13,721 bases of DNA from an uncultured Atopobium sp. Lineage in GTDB: Bacteria; Actinomycetota; Coriobacteriia; Coriobacteriales; Atopobiaceae. The stretch spans positions 1-13,721 of the forward strand of contig CAMPCT010000036.1 of the NCBI GenBank assembly GCA_946647055.1, read 5' to 3'. Both the position numbers and the translations under genes were made by a program. A model generated the notes under the pieces. That model searched no databases, had not been told where the DNA came from, and saw only the letters and a list, made by a program, of their open reading frames with translations. Position 1 is the stretch's first letter; every line of letters begins with the position of its first letter. Positions 6,997 through 13,721 of the stretch are shown here, piece by piece.

Positions 6997-7569
6997 CTAT
7001 CCTTCCGCCTTCAGGGATCGTATCCACTCGCGTCGTATCTCCCAGATGCCAGCCTCGAGGTAGGCATCGGGGCAGCCTTCCGCCGAGTCGAACAGACGCT
7101 GCCAGCTCTGGGTGATCTCGCGCTTGACGGTGGGATAGAACGCCGTGGCAAACGCATCAGACGAGCTCCTGAGGCCCATGGCGACGATGCGCCTCTCGAA
7201 GGCCTCCTCGTCCGCCTCGTCCCTGCCGATGTACTCGAGGTTGAGCATGCGGTTCCAGACCCGTGAGTCGAACAGGATCACCTGGTCCCGGGGCACGGCC
7301 AGCTCGATGAGCGTGCAGCCCGCACCAGCCACGGCCAGGCGCCAGTCACGGAAGCACCAGATGCCGGACTCGGCGCCTTCGGGCGGTGCCACATAGCGGG
7401 GGGCGTTCTGGGCGAAGAACGCATAGGCTTGCCGGAAGACCCAAGACTGGTCGTCATACTTGTGACGGATGTAGTCCCATCTCACCCGCGAGAAGCCATC
7501 GCGCTCGATGGCATCGAGGACGACCTGCGTCTGGGCGGTGTACAGGGTGATGGTCTCGTCACTCCTCAA
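6997..7569 (-). CDS. DUF3841-like protein, second copy of a tandem pair (TTG start)
   Basis: This 190-aa soluble protein resembles the DUF3841 family, whose function is unknown. Family-like features are the N-terminal 'LYTAQTQVVLDAIERDGF' segment, the IELAVPRDQVILFDSRVWNRMLN core and the C-terminal ITQSWQRLFD, which parallels ASWQRVLAG in the neighbour. No catalytic motif, signal peptide or membrane segment is seen. The start is TTG (7569), supported by AAGGAGGT inside the preceding gene with 8 nt spacing; it overlaps that gene's TGA by 11 bp, so translation is probably coupled. There is no in-frame ATG near the N-terminus. It runs against selD, with the two stops 17 bp apart and no clear terminator between them. 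Confidence 0.75.
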   Translation of the reverse strand: MRSDETITLYTAQTQVVLDAIERDGFSRVRWDYIRHKYDDQSWVFRQAYAFFAQNAPRYVAPPEGAESGIWCFRDWRLAVAGAGCTLIELAVPRDQVILFDSRVWNRMLNLEYIGRDEADEEAFERRIVAMGLRSSSDAFATAFYPTVKREITQSWQRLFDSAEGCPDAYLEAGIWEIRREWIRSLKAEG

Positions 7570-8125
7570 AGAACTCGACCTCCTTCACCCACTCGGGCCG
7601 GAGCTCCCAGACGCATCCCACGTTGAGGTCCATGCGCTCGTTGGGGCCGGCCAGCACGCGCTGCCAGCTGGCCTCGATCTTGCGTTTGAGGGCAGGGTAG
7701 TAGTTACCCAGCTCGCCTGAGATGATGGACGCCTCGTTGCCAATGCCCAGCCGTGCCAGCTCCTCGTTGTGCCGGGCCTCGTCAGCGGCGTCCAGTGGCA
7801 CATACCAGAGGTTCACGCGATAGCCCCACTTGTCGTAGTCGAGGACGTAGACGTACTCGTCGGGGATGTCCAGCGTGAGCGAGATGGTGTTGGGGGCAAG
7901 CGGAAGGCGCTGCTCCTCGGTGAGGGCAAGCCAGACGGGGAACTTCGCGTCGACCGGCATGGCCACCTTGCCACGCAACATCTCCGTCAGCCAGCGGTAC
8001 AGGCCTATGTAGTAGTCGGAGATCTCGAGGTTCTTGGCGCGGACGTACTCCTCGCGCACGAGATAGCGACCCGTTGTCTGGAGCTCGTCCCAAACCTGTG
8101 GAACCTGTCGTGTCCAAGCCCTCAT
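7559..8125 (-). CDS. DUF3841 protein, first copy of a tandem pair
   Basis: This 188-aa protein of unknown function has the DUF3841 pattern: N-terminal WTRQVPQVWDELQTTGR, YRWLTEMLR, a central LTLDIPDEYVYVLDYDKW, WYVPL and C-terminal SWQRVLAG. The ATG at 8125 is chosen because GGAGG (complement of 8131-8135) sits 5 nt upstream; the longer 209-aa reading adds residues from the intergenic region with no ribosome site. It ends in TGA, the only UGA terminator among the eleven genes whose ends are in the window. Reading on gives non-homologous sequence, so it is a true stop and not Sec. The two copies are diverged paralogues, probably from an old duplication. Their place inside the Sec locus may be incidental. 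Confidence 0.82.
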   Translation of the reverse strand: MRAWTRQVPQVWDELQTTGRYLVREEYVRAKNLEISDYYIGLYRWLTEMLRGKVAMPVDAKFPVWLALTEEQRLPLAPNTISLTLDIPDEYVYVLDYDKWGYRVNLWYVPLDAADEARHNEELARLGIGNEASIISGELGNYYPALKRKIEASWQRVLAGPNERMDLNVGCVWELRPEWVKEVEFFEE

Positions 8126-8150
8126 TGCAACCTCCGTGAAGCCTGATTGG

Positions 8151-8170
8151 GTTATCATGGCAATGATAAC
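8151..8170. promoter_or_regulatory. 20-bp palindrome, probable operator, between DUF3841 and reductase genes
   Basis: GTTATCAT (8151-8158) and ATGATAAC (8163-8170) form a perfect dyad with a GGCA spacer, 26 bp upstream of the DUF3841 start and 171 bp upstream of the reductase start. Its even centre excludes a symmetric T-N11-A LysR box, so another regulator, or a cruciform, is more likely. The remainder of 8126-8340 shows only a weak -35-like TTGTAA and the hairpin listed next. Confidence 0.5.
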
Positions 8171-8292
8171 AAAGGGACTCAGCGGCATACTCTGCCTTTC
8201 GTGCCATCCGGGTGTCCTTGTAACACGTGAGCCGACGTCTGCATTAGGCCGGCCCTTCCTCTCTGCGAGACAGGCCCAAAACGCATCTTCAT

Positions 8293-8318
8293 CCCTTTTG
8301 CATACCCTCCCAAAAGGG
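8293..8318 (+). promoter_or_regulatory. Hairpin in the 5' leader of the double-cubane reductase gene
   Basis: CCCTTTTG (8293-8300) and CAAAAGGG (8311-8318) form a perfect 8-bp stem with a 10-nt loop, ending 12 nt before the SD (AGGAG, 8331-8335). It lacks a following T-run. It could be an mRNA stabiliser, an attenuator or a protein-binding site. Confidence 0.4.
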
Positions 8319-8340
8319 GGATGGACACCAAGGAGTAATC

Positions 8341-9510
8341 ATGACAGACCAGGAACTGGCACCCCTGCCCAAGTCGTTCGAGGAGTACAACGAGCAGCGC
8401 AAGGCGAGCTTCTTGAAGGTCAAGGAGTTCAAGGAGCAGGGCGGCCGTCTGGTCGGGTTCCTGTGCTCATACACCCCGCTCGAGGTCATTGACGCCTCGG
8501 GCGCCGCCGCCGTGGGCCTGTGCGGCACGAGCAACGAGACCGTGCCCGTCGCAGAGACCAAGCTCCCCGCCAACCTGTGCCCCCTCATCAAGTCGACCTA
8601 CGGCTTCGCCCTGTCCGACAAGTGCCCCTTCACGTACTTCTCCGACCTCATCGTGGGCGAGACCACCTGCGACGGCAAGAAGAAGATGTACGAGCTCCTG
8701 CGCGACATCAAGGACGTCCACATCCTGCACCTTCCCCAGGGCCAGGACCGCCCGTGGGCAGGTGACGTCTGGTACGAGGAAGTCAAGCTCCTGAAGGAGT
8801 CCCTCGAGGCACGGTATGGCGTGACGATCACCGACGATGACCTCAGGGAGGCCGTGCGCAAGCGCAACCGCCAGCGCCGCGCCATGCTCGCCCTCTACCA
8901 GGCACAGGCGCAGGACCCGGCACCCTTCAGCGGCGTCGAGCTCATGAGCACGATGGCGGCGGGCAACTTCAACTTCGACGTCGAGGCCTACACCCAGAAG
9001 CTCGAGAAGATGGCCGAGGACGCCCAGGCGCGCATCGAGGCGGGCACGGGTGCCGAGGGCATCGCGAAGGGGGCCAAGCGCATCCTGCTCACGGGCTGCC
9101 CCGCGAGCGGTCTCATCAACAAGGTCGGCCGCACCATCGAGCGCAACGGCGGCAACATCGTCTGCCTCGACGACTGCTCCGGCGAGCGCACGATGGGAAT
9201 GATGATCGACGAGGACGCCGACGACATCCTTCGTGCCATCTCCGACCGCTACCTGTCCATCCACTGCTCGGTCATGACCCCCAACACGGGCCGTATGGAG
9301 CACACGCTCGCCCAGGCGCGTCGCTATCATGCCGACGGCGTCGTCGACGCGGTGCTGACCGCCTGCCACACCTTCAACGTCGAGAGCGCGCTCATGCAGG
9401 ACGTGATCGAGGGTGCGGACATCCCCTACATGAAGCTGGAGACCGACTACTCCGAAGGTGACATGGGCCAGCTCGAGACGCGTCTGAGCGCATTTATAGA
9501 GATGCTGTAG
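8341..9510 (+). CDS. Double-cubane-cluster reductase, lone 2-hydroxyacyl-CoA dehydratase D-family subunit (YjiM-like)
   Basis: This 389-aa protein is of the HGD-D family (2-hydroxyglutaryl-CoA dehydratase component D). It stands alone, with no partner subunit or activase (component A) in the window, as in the double-cubane-cluster proteins. Those hold an [8Fe-9S] centre on six cysteines and carry out ATP-dependent low-potential reductions. Spaced cysteines here include C80 (NLCPL), C95 (DKCPF), C110 (TTCDG), C279 (DDCSG), C309 (HCSV) and C342 (TACHTF). These six are plausible ligands, with C42, C61, C253 and C275 in addition. [15 protein letters not shown] and the C-terminal [20 protein letters not shown] are characteristic. 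The start has AGGAG 5 nt upstream. It precedes the LysR gene by 63 bp and sits between selD and selAB. Its substrate is unknown; a role in selenium or sulfur reduction is only suggested by context. Confidence 0.88.
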   Translation: MTDQELAPLPKSFEEYNEQRKASFLKVKEFKEQGGRLVGFLCSYTPLEVIDASGAAAVGLCGTSNETVPVAETKLPANLCPLIKSTYGFALSDKCPFTYFSDLIVGETTCDGKKKMYELLRDIKDVHILHLPQGQDRPWAGDVWYEEVKLLKESLEARYGVTITDDDLREAVRKRNRQRRAMLALYQAQAQDPAPFSGVELMSTMAAGNFNFDVEAYTQKLEKMAEDAQARIEAGTGAEGIAKGAKRILLTGCPASGLINKVGRTIERNGGNIVCLDDCSGERTMGMMIDEDADDILRAISDRYLSIHCSVMTPNTGRMEHTLAQARRYHADGVVDAVLTACHTFNVESALMQDVIEGADIPYMKLETDYSEGDMGQLETRLSAFIEML

Positions 9511-9536
9511 GTATTGGTCGATAGCGAATAGAATGA

Positions 9537-9559
9537 CCAGAGTGGTGACGACGCTCTGG
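9537..9559 (+). promoter_or_regulatory. Hairpin between the reductase and LysR genes
   Basis: CCAGAGTG (9537-9544) and CGCTCTGG (9552-9559) pair over 8 positions with one G-U wobble around a 7-nt loop, ending next to the weak LysR ribosome site (AGGT, 9562-9565). It may limit LysR translation or mark the 3' end of the reductase message; no T-run follows. A wider dyad, TGGTC (9515-9519) with GACCA (9535-9539), overlaps it and might be an autoregulatory site. Confidence 0.35.
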
Positions 9560-9573
9560 ATAGGTATGGCCTT

Positions 9574-10479
9574 ATGGACTTTAAACAGCTACGCTCCTTT
9601 GTCGCGGTGGTTCGCTACGGCAGCTTCACGACTGCCGCGTCAAAGCTGCGTATTTCTCAGCCCACGGTAAGCACGCACATCCGCCAGCTCGAGGAGGAGA
9701 TCGGCGTCCCCCTCGTCCTGCGTAACGCGAAGCACGTGGAGCTCACGGCCAGCGGCTACAAGATGTACGACCAGGTCGTGTCGATGCTCGCCATGCATGA
9801 CAGGATGCTGCAGAGCATGAAGCGGCACGACAGCGACGCCGTGTATCTGGGTGCGTCGACCATCCCCTCGGGCTACGTCCTGCCCGACATCATCGCGTCG
9901 TTCTGTGCATCGAGGCCCGAGGTGCAGTTCGCCGTCACGCAGGGCTCGAGCCAAACCGTCATGAACGGAATGCTCTCTGGCCTGTATGACCTGGGGTTCG
10001 TTGGGATGCCCGCTAGGGATGACTCCCTCGACTGCGTGCCGTTCTGCGATGACAAGATCGTCATCGCAACGGCAAACAGCAAGCGCTTCCGCTCCATCGA
10101 CCGCAACGACCCCGAGGTCCTCGCGAACATGCTGAGGACCGAGCGCGTCATCATGCGCAATGCCGACAGCGCGACCCGTGCCATGGGCAACAGCCTCCTC
10201 GAGCAGCTGGGACTTGACGAGAGCGACCTGTCCGTCTTCGCGCACCTGGACGACCAGGAGGCCACGAAGAGCCTGATCGAGCGGGGCCTCGGCATCGCCA
10301 TCATGTCCGAGCGGTCCGTGCGCGGCAGGGTCGATGGCGGGTGGATGCTCTCGTTCGACGTTCCCGGGGTGGAGGTGACGCGGAAGCTGTATGTCATCAA
10401 GCGGAGGAACGTGCTGCTGAGCGATGCCGCGGAGGCGTTCTACAGCCACGTCGTCGACCATGTGGCCAACGTGGACTAG
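9574..10479 (+). CDS. LysR-family transcriptional regulator within the Sec locus
   Basis: This 301-aa regulator has the standard LysR layout. An N-terminal winged helix-turn-helix spans about residues 1-60 (MDFKQLRSFVAVVRYGSFTTAA, then LRISQPTVSTHIRQLEEEIG). A linker helix follows, then a periplasmic-binding-protein-like effector domain at about 90-295 (YLGASTIPSGYVLPDIIASF, GLYDLGFVGMP). The ligand cannot be read from sequence. It lies 63 bp after the reductase gene and 129 bp before selA, all on the + strand. That position makes it a candidate regulator of the reductase, selAB and perhaps the hydrolase/selD unit. LysR-like genes near Sec machinery have been noted in comparative genomics (from memory, not checked). 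The start at 9574 has only a weak SD. Confidence 0.92.
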   Translation: MDFKQLRSFVAVVRYGSFTTAASKLRISQPTVSTHIRQLEEEIGVPLVLRNAKHVELTASGYKMYDQVVSMLAMHDRMLQSMKRHDSDAVYLGASTIPSGYVLPDIIASFCASRPEVQFAVTQGSSQTVMNGMLSGLYDLGFVGMPARDDSLDCVPFCDDKIVIATANSKRFRSIDRNDPEVLANMLRTERVIMRNADSATRAMGNSLLEQLGLDESDLSVFAHLDDQEATKSLIERGLGIAIMSERSVRGRVDGGWMLSFDVPGVEVTRKLYVIKRRNVLLSDAAEAFYSHVVDHVANVD

Positions 10480-10523
10480 TGCGTGCCGAGATACTCCTTG
10501 GGGGGACACCAAACGTCCATCCT

Positions 10524-10545
10524 CGGACTGTCCTAAAATGGTCCG
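10524..10545. promoter_or_regulatory. Inverted repeat upstream of selA
   Basis: CGGAC (10524-10528) and GTCCG (10541-10545) form a 5-bp dyad with a 12-bp spacer. It lies just upstream of the TATAAT element at 10562, where an activator would bind. The repeat is short enough to be chance in GC-rich DNA. Confidence 0.25.
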
Positions 10546-10561
10546 CACATGGAAGAACATT

Positions 10562-10576
10562 TATAATCACGATTAT
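10562..10576 (+). promoter_or_regulatory. Candidate selA -10 element overlapped by a perfect palindrome
   Basis: TATAAT (10562-10567) is a perfect -10 match, 42 bp before the preferred selA start. No good -35 lies 16-18 bp upstream (TGGTCC at best), so activation by a regulator is plausible. ATAATC (10563-10568) and GATTAT (10571-10576) form a perfect dyad with spacer AC on top of it, a position suited to repression. The rest of 10480-10608 shows nothing further that I can call. Confidence 0.45.
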
Positions 10577-10608
10577 GCTTGTCAATACTGAGACCGTAGG
10601 AGCGAATG

Positions 10609-12042
10609 ATGACCCCGCCCGTCAACACAAAACTGTTCAGGCAGCTTCCCCAGGTCGAGGAAGTGCTGCATGACGAGGCGCTTGCCTCGATCAAGGACGT
10701 CCCGCGCGACGTCGCGACGAGCGCAGTTCGCGCCGAGGTCGACGCACGTCGCCAGCAGATCATGGACGGGGAGACGCCGGAGCTCAGCCTGAAGGACATC
10801 GCCCGCGCCGCCGCCGCCCGCGTGCAGCTGCTCACGGCACCGTCACTCAGGCGCGTCGTCAACGCCTCGGGCGTCATCATCCACACCAACCTCGGCCGCA
10901 GCGCCTTGGCCGAGGAGGCCGTCGCCGCCGTCAACGAGGTCATCGTCGGCTACTCCACGCTCGAGTACGACCGCAAGACCATGTCCCGCGGCAGCCGCCA
11001 CGACCACTGCGAGTCGCTCATCTGCACGCTGACCGGTGCCGAGGCGGCCATCGCGGTGAACAACAACGCCGCCGCCGTCATGATGGTCCTCTCCACCTTC
11101 GCCGCCGGCCACGACGCCATCGTGTCGCGTGGCGAGCAGGTCGAGATTGGCGGGTCCTTCCGCATCCCCGACATCATGCAGCAGTCCCATGCCCACATGA
11201 TCGAGGTGGGTGCCACCAACAAGACGCACCTGAGCGACTACGAGCGTGCCTTGACCGACGACACCGCCATGATGCTCAAGGTGCACCCGTCCAACTACCG
11301 TATGACGGGCTTTACCGAGTCGGTGTCCATCCGCGACCTGCACAACCTCGCCCTCGAGCACGAGAAGAACACCGGCAAGAAGGTGCTTGTCTACGAGGAC
11401 CAGGGCTCTGGCGCCTTCCTGAGGCTCGCGGCGTTTGGCAAGTACGCCGAGCCTGCCGTGGCCGAGTCCCTCGCCGCCGGTGCCGACATCGTCTCCTTCT
11501 CCGGGGACAAGCTTCTGGGCGGCCCCCAGGCGGGCATCATCGTCGGCCGCGCTGACCTCATTGCCAAGCTCAAGAAGAGCCCGCTCGCCCGTGCGCTGCG
11601 CCTCGACAAGATGACCCTCGCCGCCCTCGAGGCGACCCTGCGCATCTACCTGCACCCCGAGAAGGCCATGACCCGCATCCCGACGGTGCGCATGCTCGTG
11701 GAGACCGCCGAGGACGTGCGCGTGCGCGCCTGCAAGCTGCTCGACACCGTCGCGAAGCACCTTGACCCCAATATGGCCGAGCTCGACATCGTGGAGGAGA
11801 CGTCCCGCGCGGGCGGCGGAGCGCTGCCGATGTGCGACATCCCCACCTACGCGATGCGCCTGCGCTTCCACAAGGGCAACGCCCAGGACTGCGAGCGCTT
11901 CCTCGTGCAGGAGTCCCCGATCATCGTCATCGCCCGCATCCACGACGAGTCGATCCTCTTCGATGCGAGGACCATCCTCGACGACGAGGAGATGACGGCG
12001 ATCGCGCTGGGCCTCTCCATGTACTTCGACAAGATCTCGTAA
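10609..12042 (+). CDS. selA: L-seryl-tRNA(Sec) selenium transferase (selenocysteine synthase)
   Basis: SelA is a PLP enzyme that converts seryl-tRNA(Sec) to selenocysteyl-tRNA(Sec) using selenophosphate. The 477-aa protein (E. coli SelA is 463) shows the N-terminal LRRVVNASGVIIHTNLGRS block, NNNAAAVM, and the PLP-lysine motif SFSGDKLLGGPQAGI, with the lysine codon at 11509-11511 (K301). The C-terminal domain ends in ALGLSMYF. Two ATGs stand in tandem at 10606 and 10609. AGGAG at 10598-10602 is 3 nt from the first and 6 nt from the second, so the second is preferred. selB follows 33 bp later in the same direction, the usual selAB operon. Confidence 0.96.
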   Translation: MTPPVNTKLFRQLPQVEEVLHDEALASIKDVPRDVATSAVRAEVDARRQQIMDGETPELSLKDIARAAAARVQLLTAPSLRRVVNASGVIIHTNLGRSALAEEAVAAVNEVIVGYSTLEYDRKTMSRGSRHDHCESLICTLTGAEAAIAVNNNAAAVMMVLSTFAAGHDAIVSRGEQVEIGGSFRIPDIMQQSHAHMIEVGATNKTHLSDYERALTDDTAMMLKVHPSNYRMTGFTESVSIRDLHNLALEHEKNTGKKVLVYEDQGSGAFLRLAAFGKYAEPAVAESLAAGADIVSFSGDKLLGGPQAGIIVGRADLIAKLKKSPLARALRLDKMTLAALEATLRIYLHPEKAMTRIPTVRMLVETAEDVRVRACKLLDTVAKHLDPNMAELDIVEETSRAGGGALPMCDIPTYAMRLRFHKGNAQDCERFLVQESPIIVIARIHDESILFDARTILDDEEMTAIALGLSMYFDKIS

Positions 12043-12075
12043 GGCGTCGCTCAGACGCAGGAAGCAGGTGCTCCG

Positions 12076-13721
12076 ATGGGTGCGCTCCAGCAGCCAAACC
12101 TCGTCCTGGGTACGGCCGGTCACATCGATCACGGCAAGTCGTCGCTGGTGCTTGCCCTGACCGGGAAGGATCCCGACCGCCTGGTGGAGGAGAAGAAGCG
12201 CGGCATCACCATCGAGCTCGGCTTTGCCCAGCTCGACCTGGGAGATGGTCGCGCCATGGGCGTCGTCGACGTGCCTGGTCACGAGAAGTTCGTTCGCCAG
12301 ATGATCGCCGGATCCACCGGCATCGACGTCGCCCTGCTGGTCATCGCCGCAGACGACGGCGTCATGCCCCAGACCCTCGAGCACCTTGCGGTCCTGCAGA
12401 CGCTGGGCGTTCCCACCTGCGTGGTGGCACTCACCAAGATCGACCTGTGCGACCCCGACTGGGTCGAGCTCGTCACCGAGGACGTCCGCGCCCTGCTCGC
12501 GACCACCCCGTTCGCGGACGCCCCCATCGTGCCCTGCTCGAGCCGTACGGGAGAGGGCGTCGAGGACGTCCGCGCGGCGCTGGCAAAGGTGAGCAAGAAC
12601 GCCGAGGCGCTGCACCGCGGCAGTGCCATGCGCCAGCCGGTCGACCGCGTGTTCAGCATACGCGGCGCGGGCACGGTCATCACCGGCACCCTGTGGAGCG
12701 GCGAGGTCCGCCCAGGCGACACCGTCGAGATCCTTCCCCAGAAGAGGCAGTGCCGCATCCGTTCGGTGCAGATGCACGACAAGCCCGTCGACGTGGCGCT
12801 GGCCGGCAACCGCGTCGCCCTCAACCTCGTCGACGTGAAGACCGACGAGATCCGCCCCGGCGACTTCCTGGCGACTCCCGGCCTCATCGAGCCCACGACG
12901 CGCTTTGACGCGCGCTTCACCTACCTCGACACTGCCAAGAGCGGCAAGCCCCTCGAGAGCGGTGCCCGCATGCACGTGTCCCATGGCACCAAGGAGGTCT
13001 TGGGCCGCGTCCTGTTCGCCAACAGGCTCGAGCGGCTCTCGCCAGGCGAGAGCTGCTTCGCCCAGATCCGCCTCGAGGAGCCGCTGCCCGTCTCGCTGGG
13101 CGACCGCTACATCGTGCGGACCTACTCCCCCGTGCACGTCGCCGGCGGTGGGCAGATCCTGCAGGCGCATCCCCGCGCGAGCACCAACCTGCACGACAAC
13201 GAGGTGGCCGTCCTCGAGGCCCTCGCGTCCGGCGACCGTCAAGCCGCCGTCAGGAACCTGCTCGGGCACCTCACCGTCCCGCTGACGGCGCATGACCTCG
13301 CCGTGCAGTTTGGCATCGACGAGGCCTCAGCCCGCGAGCTGCTGCAGAACGAGGTCGATGCCCGCCGTGGCTGCAAGGTGGGGGAGGAGTGGTTCACCAC
13401 GCCCTCGACGCTCAGCAGGTCGGTCTCTGCCATCAAGAACGAGCTCATGTCCTTCCATGCCGACAACCCCTCCAAGCCAGGCCTCCAGAAGGAGGAGCTG
13501 CGCCAGCGCTGCCTGCCGCACCTGGACGCGGCGTGCTTCGACGCGATCTTGTCCGAGGCGGTCGCCGCAAAGGTGGCCGTGGTCGTGGGCGGCCTCGTCG
13601 GCCACCCGTCCGCGCAGGGTGCGGCGAAGGCGGCCGAGGACGACGCGGCAGCAAGGCTCTCCGCCGCCCTCAAGGCGTACGGGCTCACCCCGCCGCCGCT
13701 CGCCGAGCTCACGAAGGAGGC
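12076..13721 (+). CDS. selB: Selenocysteine-specific elongation factor, 3' truncated by the window
   Basis: SelB is the GTPase that carries Sec-tRNA to the ribosome and binds SECIS hairpins with its C-terminal winged helices. 548 codons are present with no stop, against about 620-640 aa for the family, so the last winged-helix region is missing. The G domain has G1 G15-H-I-D-H-G-K-S22, G2 RGITIELG (42-49), G3 D65-V-P-G-H69 and G4 T120-K-I-D123. EF-Tu-like domains II and III follow (VFSIRGAGTVITGTLWSG; LGDRYIVRTYSP). The winged-helix part then begins near residue 375, with helix-rich segments such as LTAHDLAVQFGIDEASARELL. The ribosome site is weak (AGGTG, 12066-12070, spacing 5), consistent with coupling to selA 33 bp upstream. 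The frame stays open to the window edge, so it is easily missed by calls that need a stop. Confidence 0.95.
   Translation, partial: MGALQQPNLVLGTAGHIDHGKSSLVLALTGKDPDRLVEEKKRGITIELGFAQLDLGDGRAMGVVDVPGHEKFVRQMIAGSTGIDVALLVIAADDGVMPQTLEHLAVLQTLGVPTCVVALTKIDLCDPDWVELVTEDVRALLATTPFADAPIVPCSSRTGEGVEDVRAALAKVSKNAEALHRGSAMRQPVDRVFSIRGAGTVITGTLWSGEVRPGDTVEILPQKRQCRIRSVQMHDKPVDVALAGNRVALNLVDVKTDEIRPGDFLATPGLIEPTTRFDARFTYLDTAKSGKPLESGARMHVSHGTKEVLGRVLFANRLERLSPGESCFAQIRLEEPLPVSLGDRYIVRTYSPVHVAGGGQILQAHPRASTNLHDNEVAVLEALASGDRQAAVRNLLGHLTVPLTAHDLAVQFGIDEASARELLQNEVDARRGCKVGEEWFTTPSTLSRSVSAIKNELMSFHADNPSKPGLQKEELRQRCLPHLDAACFDAILSEAVAAKVAVVVGGLVGHPSAQGAAKAAEDDAAARLSAALKAYGLTPPPLAELTKE

Noticed and set aside
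7559..7561. TGA of the first DUF3841 gene as a possible Sec codon
   Set aside because: Read-through gives about 32 unrelated residues with no redox motif, and the protein is already full length for the family.
8126..8340. tRNA-Sec (selC) or another RNA gene in the longest intergenic region
   Set aside because: No T-arm GGTTCGA-like sequence, no 3' acceptor pairing and no long acceptor stem. The other intergenic gaps were also checked by eye without success.
10843..13293. 816-codon open frame on the minus strand opposite selA/selB
   Set aside because: Composition is typical of an antisense shadow in GC-rich coding DNA (His/Asp/Gly/Val-rich, no recognisable domain), and selA and selB on the + strand are unmistakable.
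1..13721. CRISPR array, insertion sequence, prophage or attachment site
   Set aside because: No regularly spaced repeats, transposase, integrase or flanking direct repeats were seen. Coding density and base composition look even throughout.

Overview
The window reads as a selenocysteine (Sec) locus from a GC-rich anaerobe. The gene set (glycine/betaine reductase component B, a one-subunit double-cubane reductase, tandem DUF3841 proteins) and the codon use fit Coriobacteriia (Actinomycetota, Olsenella/Atopobiaceae-like). That placement is inference from gene content, not a database result. Gene density is high, and no stretch longer than about 215 bp lacks a gene.

Region 1 (1-4054, + strand) is an amino-acid/betaine reduction module. 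It holds the 3' part of a pyruvoyl-type proprotein of reductase component B (grdI-like), then the Sec-containing gamma subunit (grdH-like), then a BCCT betaine/choline/carnitine-type transporter. In grdH the in-frame UGA at 2081-2083 must be read as Sec: the protein continues 89 codons to TAG at 2350, the motif is U-x-x-C-x-x-C, and a perfect SECIS-like hairpin follows. The transporter next door favours betaine as substrate. Components A (grdA) and C (grdC/grdD) are not in the window.

Region 2 (4055-5202) holds hairpins between convergent genes, a minus-strand radical SAM enzyme with a Cx4Cx2C cluster motif, and a short AT-rich divergent promoter region with a LysR-type T-N11-A dyad.

Region 3 (5203-6979, + strand) holds a metallo-beta-lactamase-fold hydrolase and selD. 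selD is itself a selenoprotein gene: the catalytic Cys position is UGA (5972-5974) with its own SECIS-like hairpin, and the metal-binding aspartates match the E. coli SelD spacing exactly. The usual ORF call begins after the UGA and misses the active site. A 15-codon ORF with a strong Shine-Dalgarno overlaps the selD start.

Region 4 (6997-8125, - strand) holds two overlapping DUF3841 paralogues. They lie inside the Sec locus but run against it.

Region 5 (8341-13721, + strand) holds a lone double-cubane-cluster (2-hydroxyacyl-CoA dehydratase D-like) reductase, a LysR regulator, selA, and selB (3' truncated by the window end). selD, selA and selB make and use selenophosphate to charge and deliver Sec-tRNA, which GrdH and SelD then need. 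selC (tRNA-Sec) was not found. The reductase and LysR lodged between selD and selAB are the best candidates for unrecognised selenium-metabolism or selenium-sensing roles.
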